From an uncultured Prevotellaceae bacterium (GTDB lineage: Bacteria > Bacteroidota > Bacteroidia > Bacteroidales > Muribaculaceae): a stretch of DNA of 64,000 nucleotides. The stretch spans positions 1-64,000 of the forward strand of contig ONKF01000005.1 in assembly GCA_900318335.1 (NCBI GenBank). Reading direction: 5' to 3'. The position numbers and the translations under genes are program-made. Shown here in pieces: positions 17,882 through 26,499 of the stretch (the stretch's first letter is position 1; the number at the start of each line of letters is the position of its first letter). Below the pieces are notes generated by a model. That model was not told the origin of the DNA, did not search any database, and was given only the letters and a program-made list of their open reading frames with translations.

Positions 17882-19507
17882 TTACTTGAGGCTCTCAACA
17901 TACTTGCGGAGCGAAGTGTTGTCGGGGTCGTATTCAAGCCACTTCTGGTAGTATCCCTTGGCAGTTGCCTTGTCACCCTTGTTGAAATAGTAGGTGGCCA
18001 GGTAGTTGTAGGCATACTTGTAGTAGCGTGCGTAGTCGGCCTTGTTCTCCTTCTCATCGAGAATGCTGATCAACTCGTTGTAGGCAGCCAGTGCGGCACC
18101 GGTGTTGTTGTCACCCTCACGCATCTTGGCGATCTTAGCTTTCTGGTTCACAATCTGTACGTTGCGGGGAACCAACTTGTCAACCTCTTCAACATACTGC
18201 TGTGACTTGTTCAGAGCGTTGGATTTGGTAGCGTCGTCCAAGGTCTCGCTGCTGGCAACACCCAGATAGTAGTTGGACAGCATGAAGAGGTCGTTGGACT
18301 TGTGGTTACCGCTATCCACCAGGCGCTGGTAATACTCGGCAGCCTTAACAAAGTTCTCGGTATCGGCATAGCTGTCTCCCATGTAACGGATCAGGTCGGC
18401 GTTATTGGGGTTGAGCTCAAGTGCCTTCTCATAGGCAGCGATTGCCTCCTCGGGATGGTCGGAATTCTGCAGTGCCAGACCATAGTCGGTGTAGTCGCGT
18501 ACCTCATAGCTGGAACCCTTGGGGAGCACGTTGGCGAAGAACGAACGTCCTGCCTCTGCGGCCTCGGCCCACTTCTCAAGCTGAATCAGGTTATAAAGCT
18601 GCATGCGCTTCATGTAGAATACCTTCTCATCGGTGGGATTGAGCTTGTTAACAAGGCTGGTGGCCAGGTCAAGCGACTCCTGATACTTCTCGCCGAAGAA
18701 CAGCAGCTGCACATAGCGCACCTCGTCCTGGGCAAAGTGGTTGGGGTTCTTGATGTACTTGCCATACTGCTCGGCAGCCTTGGCACCCAAGTTGTCAGCA
18801 TAGTACTTCTCTGCGAGTTCGCGCTGAACCAGTGCCGAGTTGGGCACCTTGGCCTGCAGCTCCTCAAGACGCTCGATAGCCATCTCGGGGTTCACGTTGA
18901 AGTAGGTGTTGGCATATTTCACATAGGCCTCGATGTTGTTGGGATCCTTGTCAAAAGCCAACTCATAGATACCGGCTGCGTTGCCCCAGTCCTTCTTGTC
19001 GGCCTTGGTGTCGGCCTCGAAGATGTAGCTGTCGGGATCGTCGGCGTTCCACTTGCGGGCGTTCTTGATGCACTTCTCAATATCCTTGGCATAGGTGGTG
19101 GGATTAGCATCATAGAATGCGCGCGCGATTTCCATCTCTAACTTGGCATCCTTCTTGGACAGCTTGCGTGCCTTCTCGAGCAGACTCTTGACTTCGCCAC
19201 CGTTCTTGAGTGCGATAGCTGCCTGACCCACGTAGTTGTAAGGATTCATGGCGTTGGCAGCGATACCCTTCTCAAAGTTGGCAGCAGCTTCGGCTACATT
19301 ACCCTGGTGCAGAGCGATCTGACCGAGATAGTAGTAGGCTTCGGCCTTGTCGGTGCTTGCTGCATTCAGGTTGCGCACAAGCAGCTCCTTGGCATTGTCC
19401 AATTTGTCAACCTTGTAGTACTCAATACCGTCCTTGTAACCCTGTGCATTGGTTACCAGTGACGCACCCATTAACATGAGTGATGCAAATAAGAATTTCC
19501 TTTTCAT
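17882..19507 (-). CDS. Secreted/periplasmic TPR protein
   Basis: A 541-residue protein with a signal peptide (MKRKFLFASLMLMGASLVTNAQ) and about twelve tetratricopeptide-type helices through its whole length, e.g. AEAYYYLGQIALHQGNVAEAAANFEKG, PEEAIAAYEKALELNPNNADLIRYMGD and KGDKATAKGYYQKWLEYDPDN (shown here as separate motifs). No catalytic domain is present; it is probably a periplasmic scaffold. It lies 82 bases downstream of the PstS-like lipoprotein gene on the same strand. In other Bacteroidales this type of pair often sits beside ExbB/ExbD/TonB genes; those are absent here. Confidence 0.88.
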   Translation of the reverse strand: MKRKFLFASLMLMGASLVTNAQGYKDGIEYYKVDKLDNAKELLVRNLNAASTDKAEAYYYLGQIALHQGNVAEAAANFEKGIAANAMNPYNYVGQAAIALKNGGEVKSLLEKARKLSKKDAKLEMEIARAFYDANPTTYAKDIEKCIKNARKWNADDPDSYIFEADTKADKKDWGNAAGIYELAFDKDPNNIEAYVKYANTYFNVNPEMAIERLEELQAKVPNSALVQRELAEKYYADNLGAKAAEQYGKYIKNPNHFAQDEVRYVQLLFFGEKYQESLDLATSLVNKLNPTDEKVFYMKRMQLYNLIQLEKWAEAAEAGRSFFANVLPKGSSYEVRDYTDYGLALQNSDHPEEAIAAYEKALELNPNNADLIRYMGDSYADTENFVKAAEYYQRLVDSGNHKSNDLFMLSNYYLGVASSETLDDATKSNALNKSQQYVEEVDKLVPRNVQIVNQKAKIAKMREGDNNTGAALAAYNELISILDEKENKADYARYYKYAYNYLATYYFNKGDKATAKGYYQKWLEYDPDNTSLRKYVESLK

Positions 19508-19589
19508 TGTAGTAACAATTTAATGTTAATATTTAGTCCAAAATTTATTTCTGTAAGTTATTGTGCAATTCTTGTGCCAAATTGTTAAG

Positions 19590-20573
19590 TTACTGAACTT
19601 CAACGTATCTCACTGGCTCTGCCGCGGGCAGAATGCCCGTCTGGAGGATAATCTTCTGGCCGATAACGCCCGTGAGGAAGGTGTAGAAGCCGTGGTCGAG
19701 CATACCGTTGTAGGAGGCGTCGATGGCCCAGATGGTGCGCACCAGGGGATATTCACCACTGTTGATGTGGGCCTGATAGGGCTTCACGCCCGATACCTGG
19801 TCGTCACCGCGCACGGGCATCACCTTGATGCGGTCGGTGAAATCAATCACACTCACCTCGTTCTTGGTCTTGAGTTCCTCATACTTCTGGGCAATGGGAA
19901 TCTCGGCCGATTTCAGGTCGCTGGTAATCCAGCTCACCCCGATGAAGCCAATGACGTTCTTATACTGCTCGACGGCATCAAACACATCACTGCTCGACTT
20001 GCGGGCATAGACGTTGGGGCCAAAATTGCCTCCATTGAGGAACTTATCTTTCATGTAATGAACGACTCCGGTTCCCGAGCCGTCAAACATCACCTTGATG
20101 GTGTCGTTCTTAAGCTTGGTGGGGAAAACCTCACCCCAGCGCTTCACTTTACCCGTGAAGATATCACGCAGGTCATCCATCGAGAGTTCGTCGATGTCGT
20201 TCTGCTTGTTGACAATCACGGCAATGGCATCGACTGCAATCATCTTGGTGCGGTAACCACGGTTCAACTTGCGGAGGCTCTCCTTCTGTTCACTTGTCAA
20301 GTCATGAGAGATGATGATCAAGTCCACCCTATTCTTGAAGAGGGAATCCAGGGCATCGTGCTCATTGATGTATTCGGGCATGATGCTGGCCTCGGGGTAC
20401 TGATACTCAAAAACAGCAATCTCCTGTTCGAGCACACTCTGGAATGACTCGTCACACATGATGCGGGCCAGGCCGCGGGTACTTGTGCTCTTGGGTCGGT
20501 GATCGCCACAGGAGCTCATCACCAGCACGAGCAGCATTGCTGCGAGAACCAATATGTTACCTCTCTTAATCAT
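19590..20573 (-). CDS. PstS-like phosphate/solute-binding lipoprotein
   Basis: A 327-residue protein of the phosphate-binding (PBP-like) family: signal sequence MIKRGNILVLAAMLLVLVMSS with lipobox SSC (Cys22), then RIMCDESFQSVLEQEI, a PstS-type Ser/Gly-rich ligand loop MFDGSGTGVVHYM and the late VRTIWAIDASYNGMLDHGFYTF. Longer upstream reading would add 49 polar residues without a signal peptide, so ATG at 20573 is the start; this overlaps the preceding small membrane gene by 8 bases. No PstA/B/C transporter genes follow, so it may be a sensory or TonB-linked binding protein rather than an ABC transporter component. Confidence 0.88.
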   Translation of the reverse strand: MIKRGNILVLAAMLLVLVMSSCGDHRPKSTSTRGLARIMCDESFQSVLEQEIAVFEYQYPEASIMPEYINEHDALDSLFKNRVDLIIISHDLTSEQKESLRKLNRGYRTKMIAVDAIAVIVNKQNDIDELSMDDLRDIFTGKVKRWGEVFPTKLKNDTIKVMFDGSGTGVVHYMKDKFLNGGNFGPNVYARKSSSDVFDAVEQYKNVIGFIGVSWITSDLKSAEIPIAQKYEELKTKNEVSVIDFTDRIKVMPVRGDDQVSGVKPYQAHINSGEYPLVRTIWAIDASYNGMLDHGFYTFLTGVIGQKIILQTGILPAAEPVRYVEVQ

Positions 20574-20883
20574 TGTTGATGTCGGTTTTTGAATCCTTGT
20601 TGACGGGATTCTTGCTATAGGTTGTGAATTCCTCCTCTTGGTCATCGTCATAGGTGCGCATACCGTAGGTGTGCTGCCCCTTGAGCTCACGATATCCGCG
20701 ATAGATGCCGTAGGCACCAAAAATCAGGGCGAAGAACCACCTGACCGCGTTCCACAAGGGTGTATTTGCCCAACCAAAGAAGTTGTCTATCATCAGCCAT
20801 GCCATTCCAAGGTATACCATGACCATGAACATGCCGAAGAACAGCTTCAGACTCTGGGTCACTCTTGATTGACTGTTGTTCAT
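20566..20883 (-). CDS. Small two-span membrane protein
   Basis: A 105-residue protein, MNNSQSRVTQSLKLFFGMFM..., with two hydrophobic helices (about residues 12-33, GMFMVMVYLGMAWLMID, and 46-66, VRWFFALIFGAYGIYRGY) and a charged, acidic tail (DDDQEEEFTTY). It overlaps the start of the PstS-like lipoprotein by 8 bases and so is probably translationally coupled to it. Similar small membrane proteins lie before PstS-like genes in Bacteroidales TonB/ExbBD clusters. No function can be assigned. Confidence 0.75.
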   Translation of the reverse strand: MNNSQSRVTQSLKLFFGMFMVMVYLGMAWLMIDNFFGWANTPLWNAVRWFFALIFGAYGIYRGYRELKGQHTYGMRTYDDDQEEEFTTYSKNPVNKDSKTDINND

Positions 20884-20954
20884 ATCCGATTCAATTATAT
20901 CAATTTTTGGCTTTAGACTAAGCAAACGAAAAATCGTTTATAATTATCAAACGA

Positions 20955-20962
20955 CAAAATTA
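20955..20962 (-). promoter_or_regulatory. -7 box TAATTTTG for the small membrane/PstS-like/TPR unit
   Basis: On the minus strand TAATTTTG lies about 70 bases before the ATG at 20883. A -33 element is not convincing. Confidence 0.5.
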
Positions 20963-21098
20963 ACATTTTATCCTGACTTGTGGTGTTAAATTAATAAAAA
21001 TTGTTCAACTCTTTTCACAAAAAACAGACAAAGCGCATCGTGTGATATGCGTCATTGCTAGATGAATCGTGATAAAATGTATATTTTACAGAAAAATG

Positions 21099-21129
21099 TT
21101 GCCCATTTTAGAAAAAGTGTGTATATTTG
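21099..21129 (+). promoter_or_regulatory. Orphan consensus promoter
   Basis: TTG (21099-21101), exactly 20 bases, then TATATTTG (21122-21129): a full Bacteroidetes promoter pointing right, with no plus-strand gene downstream and a terminator 45 bases on. Confidence 0.75.
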
Positions 21130-21134
21130 CAAAA

Positions 21135-21205
21135 CCTTAAATCAAACTTTTATTCATACTATTTTTTCCTAGGGCACCTTCGTTGTGAAACGAAGTGCTT
21201 TTTTT
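21135..21205 (+). ncRNA. Candidate small RNA, about 70 nt
   Basis: The interval is bounded by a consensus promoter (21099-21129) and a strong intrinsic terminator (21174-21205) and contains no start codon with a ribosome site. The transcript would be A/U-rich and mostly unpaired (AAACCUUAAAUCAAACUUUU) ahead of the terminator hairpin. It may be a trans-acting sRNA or an attenuated leader. I do not recognise a known RNA family. Confidence 0.5.
21174..21205 (+). terminator. Intrinsic terminator of the candidate small RNA
   Basis: GCACCTTCGTT (21174-21184) pairs with AACGAAGTGC (21189-21198) around a GTGA loop with a single bulged C, followed directly by nine T residues. Confidence 0.85.
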
Positions 21206-21230
21206 TTGCACCACATCCTGAGAAAAAGTT

Positions 21231-21261
21231 AGAGCTGGACAACCGCAAGTCGTCCAGCTCT
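21231..21261 (-). terminator. Terminator of the rimM-proS-yitT transcript
   Basis: A perfect 10-base stem AGAGCTGGAC / GTCCAGCTCT with an 11-base loop; on the minus strand it is followed by AACTTTTTCTC. It lies 29 bases after the yitT stop codon. Confidence 0.8.
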
Positions 21262-21289
21262 ATTGATAATCATGAAGTGACGTTGTCTC

Positions 21290-22252
21290 TTATTCCTTGG
21301 GAAGCGCGCGGAATCCAGTACCCAGGATCTCGGAGCTTTCCATGATGTTGACAAACGCGTGCGGGTCGATAAGGTAAAGCGCCGAGCGCAACTTGATCAT
21401 GTCTGAACGGTCGAGGGTCACATAGACCATCTTGCGTTCTTTACCCTCGTACAGACCGCTGCCAGTGATACAGGTGCCACCACGCTTGATGTCGTAGATG
21501 ATGTAATCACGGATGGGGTCAGGATTGTCGGTGATGATGAACATGGTCTTGTAGCTCTTCATACCATCGACCACAAGGTCGATCACCTTGCCCTCGATGA
21601 AGATGATAAGAATCGAATAGATGGGCAGACGAATGTCACCAAAGGCGATGAGAGTGCTCAGGGTGATGATGCCATCAACTATCATGACGAGAGTACCCAA
21701 GGAAATCTTGGTATACTTGTGGAGTATCATCGATATGATGTCCGAACCGCCACTTGTCGCGCCGGAACGGAAAATCAGTCCGATAGCCACACCATAGATG
21801 AGTCCAGCCAGCACCGTGTTCAGGAAATAGTCGGGATGGAACCAGCCTCCATGATGGGGAATCTCAACCATCGACTTAATCATCGAGGGATCCACGCTTG
21901 ACACAATCGCGCCATCATGAATGACCGGATTATAGCCCCAACTGCTCTCGAGCACAAAGGTGAACAGAAATATCAACGCCGTGGAGACAATGGTCTTTAT
22001 ACCGAACTTGGGTCCCAGGATCCACGTGCCGATGATGAGCAAAGGAATGTCCATGCAGATGGCATAGAGCGAAATCTTCCAGGGCCACAGCGTGTTGAAC
22101 ACGTTACTCAGACCATAAGTGCCACCAGGTGCCATCAGATAGGGGTTGACGAACATGACGTCACCGATTGCGAACAGTGCGCTACCGATCACGAGCAACA
22201 GGTAGGCCCACACCTCGCGCCACATTTTCCTCTTGGGATCAATCTTAAGCAT
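21290..22252 (-). CDS. YitT-family membrane protein with DUF2179 domain
   Basis: A 320-residue protein with five or six hydrophobic helices beginning REVWAYLLLVIGSALFAIGD and MAPGGTYGLSNVFN, a conserved FRSGATSGGSDIISMIL loop, and a soluble C-terminal DUF2179 domain (about 225-310; MFIITDNPDPIRDYII, RGGTCITGSGLYEGKERKM). The family is widespread; its transport substrate is not established. The gene starts 15 bases after proS and is the last of its operon, with a terminator behind it. Confidence 0.9.
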   Translation of the reverse strand: MLKIDPKRKMWREVWAYLLLVIGSALFAIGDVMFVNPYLMAPGGTYGLSNVFNTLWPWKISLYAICMDIPLLIIGTWILGPKFGIKTIVSTALIFLFTFVLESSWGYNPVIHDGAIVSSVDPSMIKSMVEIPHHGGWFHPDYFLNTVLAGLIYGVAIGLIFRSGATSGGSDIISMILHKYTKISLGTLVMIVDGIITLSTLIAFGDIRLPIYSILIIFIEGKVIDLVVDGMKSYKTMFIITDNPDPIRDYIIYDIKRGGTCITGSGLYEGKERKMVYVTLDRSDMIKLRSALYLIDPHAFVNIMESSEILGTGFRALPKE

Positions 22253-22267
22253 AAATCGGAAATCGGA

Positions 22268-23749
22268 TTAATAGTTGCGGGCAAAAATGACACGACGCTT
22301 GCTGGGCTTGCCTGTATAGATGCACTTGCCCTCCTCCTCGGGTGCGTCCAGAGGGATGCAACGGATGGTAGCCTTGGTCTCCTCCTTGATTTTCTCCTCG
22401 GTCTCGGTTGTGCCGTCCCAGTGAGCAAGGATGAAACCACCCTTCTCGATCTGCTCCTTGAACTCTTCCCAAGTGTCCACCTTGCAGGTCATCTCCTCGC
22501 GGAGGCGCAGTGCCTTGGCATAGATGTTCTGCTGGATTTCCTCAAGCAGTTCCTTAACTCGGTTCTCGATACCAGCGAGTTGCTCACTGCTTTTCTCAAG
22601 CGTGTCGCGACGCATCACCTCGACGGTGCCAGCCTCGATGTCACGGGCACCTAACACGAGGCGCACGGGAACACCCTTGAGCTCATAGTCGGCGAACTTG
22701 AAGCCGGGGCGCTTGTTATCGGCATTGTCATATTTTACCGAGATGCCCATACCGCGCAGGTTGTTCACGATGGGCTCAACAACCTTGTTGACCTGCTGGA
22801 GTTGCTCGTCGGTCTTGTAAACAGGAACGATGACAACCTGGATGGGAGCCAAGTGGGGAGGCAGTACCAGACCGTTGTCGTCGCTATGGGTCATGATCAG
22901 AGCACCCATCAGGCGAGTTGACACACCCCATGAGGTGGCCCAAACGTCTTGCAGCTTGTTCTCCTTGTCGATAAACTTCACGTCAAATGCCTTGGCGAAA
23001 TTCTGACCCAGGAAGTGGCTCGTACCCGACTGCAGGGCCTTACCGTCCTGCATCATGGCTTCGATGGTGTAGGTCTCGAGAGCACCTGCAAAGCGCTCGT
23101 TGGCAGTCTTGATACCCTTAATGACGGGGACAGCCATGTATTTCTCAGCAAAGTCGGCATAGACGTTGAGCATCTCGATGGCCTTAGCCTCGGCCTCTTC
23201 CTTAGTGGCGTGGGCAGTGTGACCCTCTTGCCACAGGAACTCGGCGGTGCGCAGGAACATACGGGTGCGCATCTCCCAACGGAATACGTTAGCCCACTGG
23301 TTGATGAGCAATGGCAGATCGCGATAGCTGTTGATCCAATTGCGGTAGGTGTTCCAGATGATGGTCTCGCTGGTGGGACGGATCACCAATTCCTCCTCCA
23401 GACGGGCCGAGGGGTCAACGACGACGCCCTTGCCCTGAGGATCATTCATCAGGCGGTAATGGGTAACAACAGCGCACTCCTTGGCGAAGCCTTCCACATG
23501 ATCAGCCTCGCGGCTCAGGAACGACTTGGGAATGAGCAGGGGGAAATAAGCGTTCTGCACGCCGGTAGCCTTGAACATGTCATCCAACTGACGCTGCATC
23601 TTTTCCCAGATGGCGTAGCCATAAGGCTTGATGACCATGCAGCCACGCACAGCCGATTGCTCGGCCAGGTCGGCTTTCACTACCAGTTCATTATACCATT
23701 GAGAGTAATTGTCGGCTCTCTTAGTTAAATCTTTAAGCTCTTTTGCCAT
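22268..23749 (-). CDS. proS: Prolyl-tRNA synthetase, short archaeal-type
   Basis: A 493-residue class II aminoacyl-tRNA synthetase charging tRNA-Pro. The short form without the bacterial editing insertion is indicated by length and by the run from motif 2 to the family signature: [42 protein letters not shown]. The anticodon-binding domain holds [12 protein letters not shown], and the protein ends in the typical FARNY. It follows the OmpA-like gene by 39 bases and precedes yitT by 18. Confidence 0.97.
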   Translation of the reverse strand: MAKELKDLTKRADNYSQWYNELVVKADLAEQSAVRGCMVIKPYGYAIWEKMQRQLDDMFKATGVQNAYFPLLIPKSFLSREADHVEGFAKECAVVTHYRLMNDPQGKGVVVDPSARLEEELVIRPTSETIIWNTYRNWINSYRDLPLLINQWANVFRWEMRTRMFLRTAEFLWQEGHTAHATKEEAEAKAIEMLNVYADFAEKYMAVPVIKGIKTANERFAGALETYTIEAMMQDGKALQSGTSHFLGQNFAKAFDVKFIDKENKLQDVWATSWGVSTRLMGALIMTHSDDNGLVLPPHLAPIQVVIVPVYKTDEQLQQVNKVVEPIVNNLRGMGISVKYDNADNKRPGFKFADYELKGVPVRLVLGARDIEAGTVEVMRRDTLEKSSEQLAGIENRVKELLEEIQQNIYAKALRLREEMTCKVDTWEEFKEQIEKGGFILAHWDGTTETEEKIKEETKATIRCIPLDAPEEEGKCIYTGKPSKRRVIFARNY

Positions 23750-23788
23750 TGTTGTAAATGTGCTTTATTATATATATAATATGTATTG

Positions 23789-24439
23789 TTATTTCTCTTT
23801 AGCGATATGGCTGATGTTGATAACGCCTTTTTTGGCTTGTTGCAACATCGTTTTCTCGGGGACGAGGAAAATCTCCAGGCGACGGTTGCGCTTGCGGTTC
23901 TCAACCGAGTTGTTATCGACGATGGGATCGGTCTCGCCCAATGCATAGGGGACCACATAATCCACACTGCCGTTCTCGTCAAACCAATCGAAGATGGCAT
24001 TGACACGCTGGCGGCTCAGGTTGAGCGTGTATTCCGAACTCCCGGTGTTGTCACTGTGCATGACCAGCAGCATTTTGTAGAAGCCCGGATTCTTGATCAT
24101 CCTCAGGAAGGGTTTGAGTTGGGCCTCGCCCAACGAGGATAGAACTGTGTCGTTAGGCTCAAACAACTGGCTGGCGGGAATGGTGATAACAATCACCTCG
24201 TCATTACGCATGATTTCAACTTCATAGTTTGACCGCTTGAAGGCCACAGCCATGTCATACTGGAAATCCTGAATCTTATCGGCTTGCTTACTGTTCCTGA
24301 TCTCGGGGGTAGCCAGGTTCTCATCAAGCGAGAGCTCGTAGATGTCCTCTTCCTTGTCCCTTGCATTGATGCCTTGAGGCACCATCATGCAAAACAGAAG
24401 TGACATTATCAGGATGATATGAGATACACGTCGTTTCAT
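23789..24439 (-). CDS. OmpA-like peptidoglycan-binding protein
   Basis: A 216-residue secreted protein. A signal peptide (MKRRVSHIILIMSLLFCMMVPQGINA) is followed by a short linker and an OmpA C-terminal-like domain (about 110-208): LLVMHSDNTGSSEYTLNLSR, AIFDWFDENGS, GETDPIVDNNSVENRKRNRR and LEIFLVP. The DNTGS..NLS..R and NRKRNRRLEI elements are those that bind diaminopimelate in peptidoglycan. ATG at 24439 is chosen over a TTG nine bases earlier. It lies between rimM and proS in one transcript. Confidence 0.88.
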   Translation of the reverse strand: MKRRVSHIILIMSLLFCMMVPQGINARDKEEDIYELSLDENLATPEIRNSKQADKIQDFQYDMAVAFKRSNYEVEIMRNDEVIVITIPASQLFEPNDTVLSSLGEAQLKPFLRMIKNPGFYKMLLVMHSDNTGSSEYTLNLSRQRVNAIFDWFDENGSVDYVVPYALGETDPIVDNNSVENRKRNRRLEIFLVPEKTMLQQAKKGVINISHIAKEK

Positions 24440-24454
24440 GCTGTTCAATTATTG

Positions 24455-24991
24455 TTATCCGTTCAGGTCAAGCAGGCCTTGAGGCAGGTCCATGACCATC
24501 ACTTTTTTGTCTAAATCAAACTCTACAATCAGGTCATCGGTGGCAGGCACCATGATTTCGTCACCATCGCGGTCAACGATGAAGATAGCGTTCTCGGTCT
24601 GTTCATCAACGTCGGTAATTTCCCCTACCCGGTTGCCATCGGCATCTTGAAGTTCAAAACCGATGAAATAGTCGAGCGGGTAACCATCGGCGTCGTTATC
24701 GATGCTTTCCTGACGGTAATCACGCTTCAATGCATAGATATCGCGGTTGACAAGACGCGTTACCTCCTTCTCGCTACTGATGCCGTCGATGGTGAGCAAT
24801 ACCGTCTCCTGGCTCTTGGGACGGCAAGAGTTGACGAAGAACGGCACAAAAATGCCGTCGATGTCACTCACCAGGCATGACAGCTCCTTTAAGGTGTCAA
24901 TGTCCACATCAATAGTGGCCGAGATTTCCCCGGCTACTCCGTGCGGCTTGTTGTATCGTCCTATCGCTATGAGCTCGTCCCTAAGAATCAT
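24455..24991 (-). CDS. rimM: 16S rRNA maturation factor RimM
   Basis: A 178-residue protein that binds S19 and assists 30S subunit head assembly. The N-terminal RimM domain begins LIAIGRYNKPHGVAGEI, the linker contains YPLDYFIGFELQD, and the C-terminal PRC-barrel part holds ENAIFIVDRDGDEIMVPATDDLI and a terminal MDLPQGLLDLNG. It follows the DUF4290 gene by 21 bases. In many Bacteroidetes murA sits between DUF4290 and rimM; it is absent here. Confidence 0.95.
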   Translation of the reverse strand: MILRDELIAIGRYNKPHGVAGEISATIDVDIDTLKELSCLVSDIDGIFVPFFVNSCRPKSQETVLLTIDGISSEKEVTRLVNRDIYALKRDYRQESIDNDADGYPLDYFIGFELQDADGNRVGEITDVDEQTENAIFIVDRDGDEIMVPATDDLIVEFDLDKKVMVMDLPQGLLDLNG

Positions 24992-25012
24992 GGGAAAGAC
25001 TAATAATCCGTT

Positions 25013-25609
25013 TTATTTCTTTTTTTTCTTCTTGCCTGAAGGCTGGGCCGGTTTCACAACCTGATATTCGTGTAGGTGGTGGGTCTCGGGGTCCAGTCTG
25101 ATGGCTCCATGGCTATAGTGGGCCATGTCCTTGAATATCTTGGCGTCATCCACGTCCTCATTATTGATTTGGAAGATGAGCTTTTTCATGTGGTTGGCCA
25201 GCAGCATCACCAGCGCATCACGCTCTTCACCCTCGGGATAAGTGGCGGCGCGCTCAATCATGCGCTCTATGTTCTTGCCGTAATGGCGGAACTTGATAGG
25301 CTCCAGCTCATAGGGGATAGGTTCTGGCTTGGTGTCCAGGTTCTCCTCCCTGATGATGTCATCGAACGGGAAATCGACATCAAGTTGAAAACCGCTCATG
25401 ATCATGAGGTGGTCCCACAGCTTGTGCTGGTAATCGGCCTCGGTGCGCAACTGCGGGAACATATTGGCCATGTTCTGGACAATAGTGAAGGCGCAACGGG
25501 TACGCTCGTTGCGGTCCTCAATCGTCAGGCAATGGTCCACCATCTGCTGAATGTTGCGCCCATACTCGGGCAACACAAGTTTCTTGAGTAAAGAGTTATA
25601 TGTCAACAT
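25013..25609 (-). CDS. DUF4290 protein
   Basis: A 198-residue soluble protein beginning MLTYNSLLKKLVLPEYGRNIQQ, with RTEADYQHKLWDHLMIMS and RHYGKNIERMIERAATYP; these match the Bacteroidetes-specific DUF4290 family, whose function is unknown. The C-terminus is a poly-lysine tail (SGKKKKKK), suggesting nucleic-acid or ribosome contact. The neighbour rimM supports a link with ribosome assembly. A -7 box TATTTTTG lies only six bases before the ATG, so it may be transcribed leaderless from its own promoter in addition to read-through from tsaB. Confidence 0.88.
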   Translation of the reverse strand: MLTYNSLLKKLVLPEYGRNIQQMVDHCLTIEDRNERTRCAFTIVQNMANMFPQLRTEADYQHKLWDHLMIMSGFQLDVDFPFDDIIREENLDTKPEPIPYELEPIKFRHYGKNIERMIERAATYPEGEERDALVMLLANHMKKLIFQINNEDVDDAKIFKDMAHYSHGAIRLDPETHHLHEYQVVKPAQPSGKKKKKK

Positions 25610-25615
25610 AATCTG

Positions 25616-25623
25616 CAAAAATA
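25616..25623 (-). promoter_or_regulatory. -7 box TATTTTTG, six bases before the DUF4290 ATG
   Basis: On the minus strand TATTTTTG is followed by six bases and then ATG (25609). A -33 box at the usual spacing is not evident. Confidence 0.45.
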
Positions 25624-25675
25624 ATATATTTTTTCCAATTACGGGGAAACAGTCCCGCAATTTCGTGCTCAGCAC

Positions 25676-26380
25676 TTACTGGTTGAGCACGGGATTCTTA
25701 GGCTTAGTAGCCTGGAATTCCTTGATATAGAGAGGCGTGCTGTAAGCGACATCAATGAACTGGTGCTCGCGCCATGCGCGCTCGGCAAGTGCCAGCATAT
25801 CCACAGCTGCCGGCTTCACACCCTCGATGAATCTCACCCGCTCATGTGTGAGCACAGTGCGGGCCTTATCGCTGCCGTTGCCCATGAGCACTAATGTGTG
25901 GCCCTGTTGCAGCAAGTCCTCAAAGGAGTGCTCGTCGAGAATCATTGCCTGCGGTTCCATCACGGCTTCGAGGGCAGAATTATAGACTGCTGTGTAAACC
26001 TCCATGCGGCGGGCATCAATCATGGGGACATAGAGCACGTCGTCCTCCTCGATAAAGTGGTTGAACATCGTGCTCACCGTGAGCAACTGCAGGGTATTCA
26101 CCCCGATGAGCGGCAAGTCCAGGCCAAAAGCAAGCCCCTTGGCTTCGCTCAAACCAATGCGCAGACCCGTGTAGGAACCGGGGCCGATACTCACAGCGAT
26201 GGCATCCAGCTTTATCTCTCGTGAGCGTGCATATTTCAACATGTTCTGGACATACTCGCTCAGCAATGTGGCATGGGTTTGGCCCTCATAATTCTCATTA
26301 TGATCCAGGACCTGGCCCTCGCTGGTCAAAGCCACCGAGCACACCTCGGTCGAAGTCTCTATATTCAGGATATTAGCCAT
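25676..26380 (-). CDS. tsaB: tRNA threonylcarbamoyladenosine biosynthesis protein TsaB
   Basis: A 234-residue ASKHA-fold protein, partner of TsaD in making t6A37 on ANN-decoding tRNAs. It begins MANILNIETSTEVCSVAL and contains the family stretches GQTHATLLSEYVQNML, VSIGPGSYTGLRIGLSEAKG and PMIDARRMEVYTAVY. TsaC, which makes the threonylcarbamoyl-AMP substrate, is encoded 19 kb away at 45079-45684; tsaD and tsaE are not in the window. A -7 box lies 22 bases upstream. Confidence 0.95.
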   Translation of the reverse strand: MANILNIETSTEVCSVALTSEGQVLDHNENYEGQTHATLLSEYVQNMLKYARSREIKLDAIAVSIGPGSYTGLRIGLSEAKGLAFGLDLPLIGVNTLQLLTVSTMFNHFIEEDDVLYVPMIDARRMEVYTAVYNSALEAVMEPQAMILDEHSFEDLLQQGHTLVLMGNGSDKARTVLTHERVRFIEGVKPAAVDMLALAERAWREHQFIDVAYSTPLYIKEFQATKPKNPVLNQ

Positions 26381-26401
26381 TTACTCTGTCTAAAAAACGT
26401 G

Positions 26402-26409
26402 CAAAGGTA
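26402..26409 (-). promoter_or_regulatory. -7 box TACCTTTG upstream of tsaB
   Basis: On the minus strand TACCTTTG lies 21 bases before the tsaB ATG at 26380. The -33 element is poor. Confidence 0.5.
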
Positions 26410-26499
26410 CAAAAAAGTATTGAAACAGACTCTAAAAGAGTTGTCCCTTTTTACAATATGCGTATAATTGCTTGATACGCAAGTTCCTATACTGATGAA

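Larger units (their letters stand above)
20884..21289. other. Intergenic region of 406 bases with a candidate small RNA gene
   Basis: No protein-coding gene is supported. The left part holds the minus-strand -7 box of the small membrane protein gene (20955-20962); the middle is very A/T-rich; 21099-21205 carries a complete plus-strand promoter and terminator without a gene between them; 21231-21261 is the terminator of the proS-yitT operon. Confidence 0.6.

Noticed and set aside
21127..21345. 72-codon frame across the candidate sRNA
   Set aside because: It runs through two terminators and into the yitT gene on the other strand; the protein has no family features.
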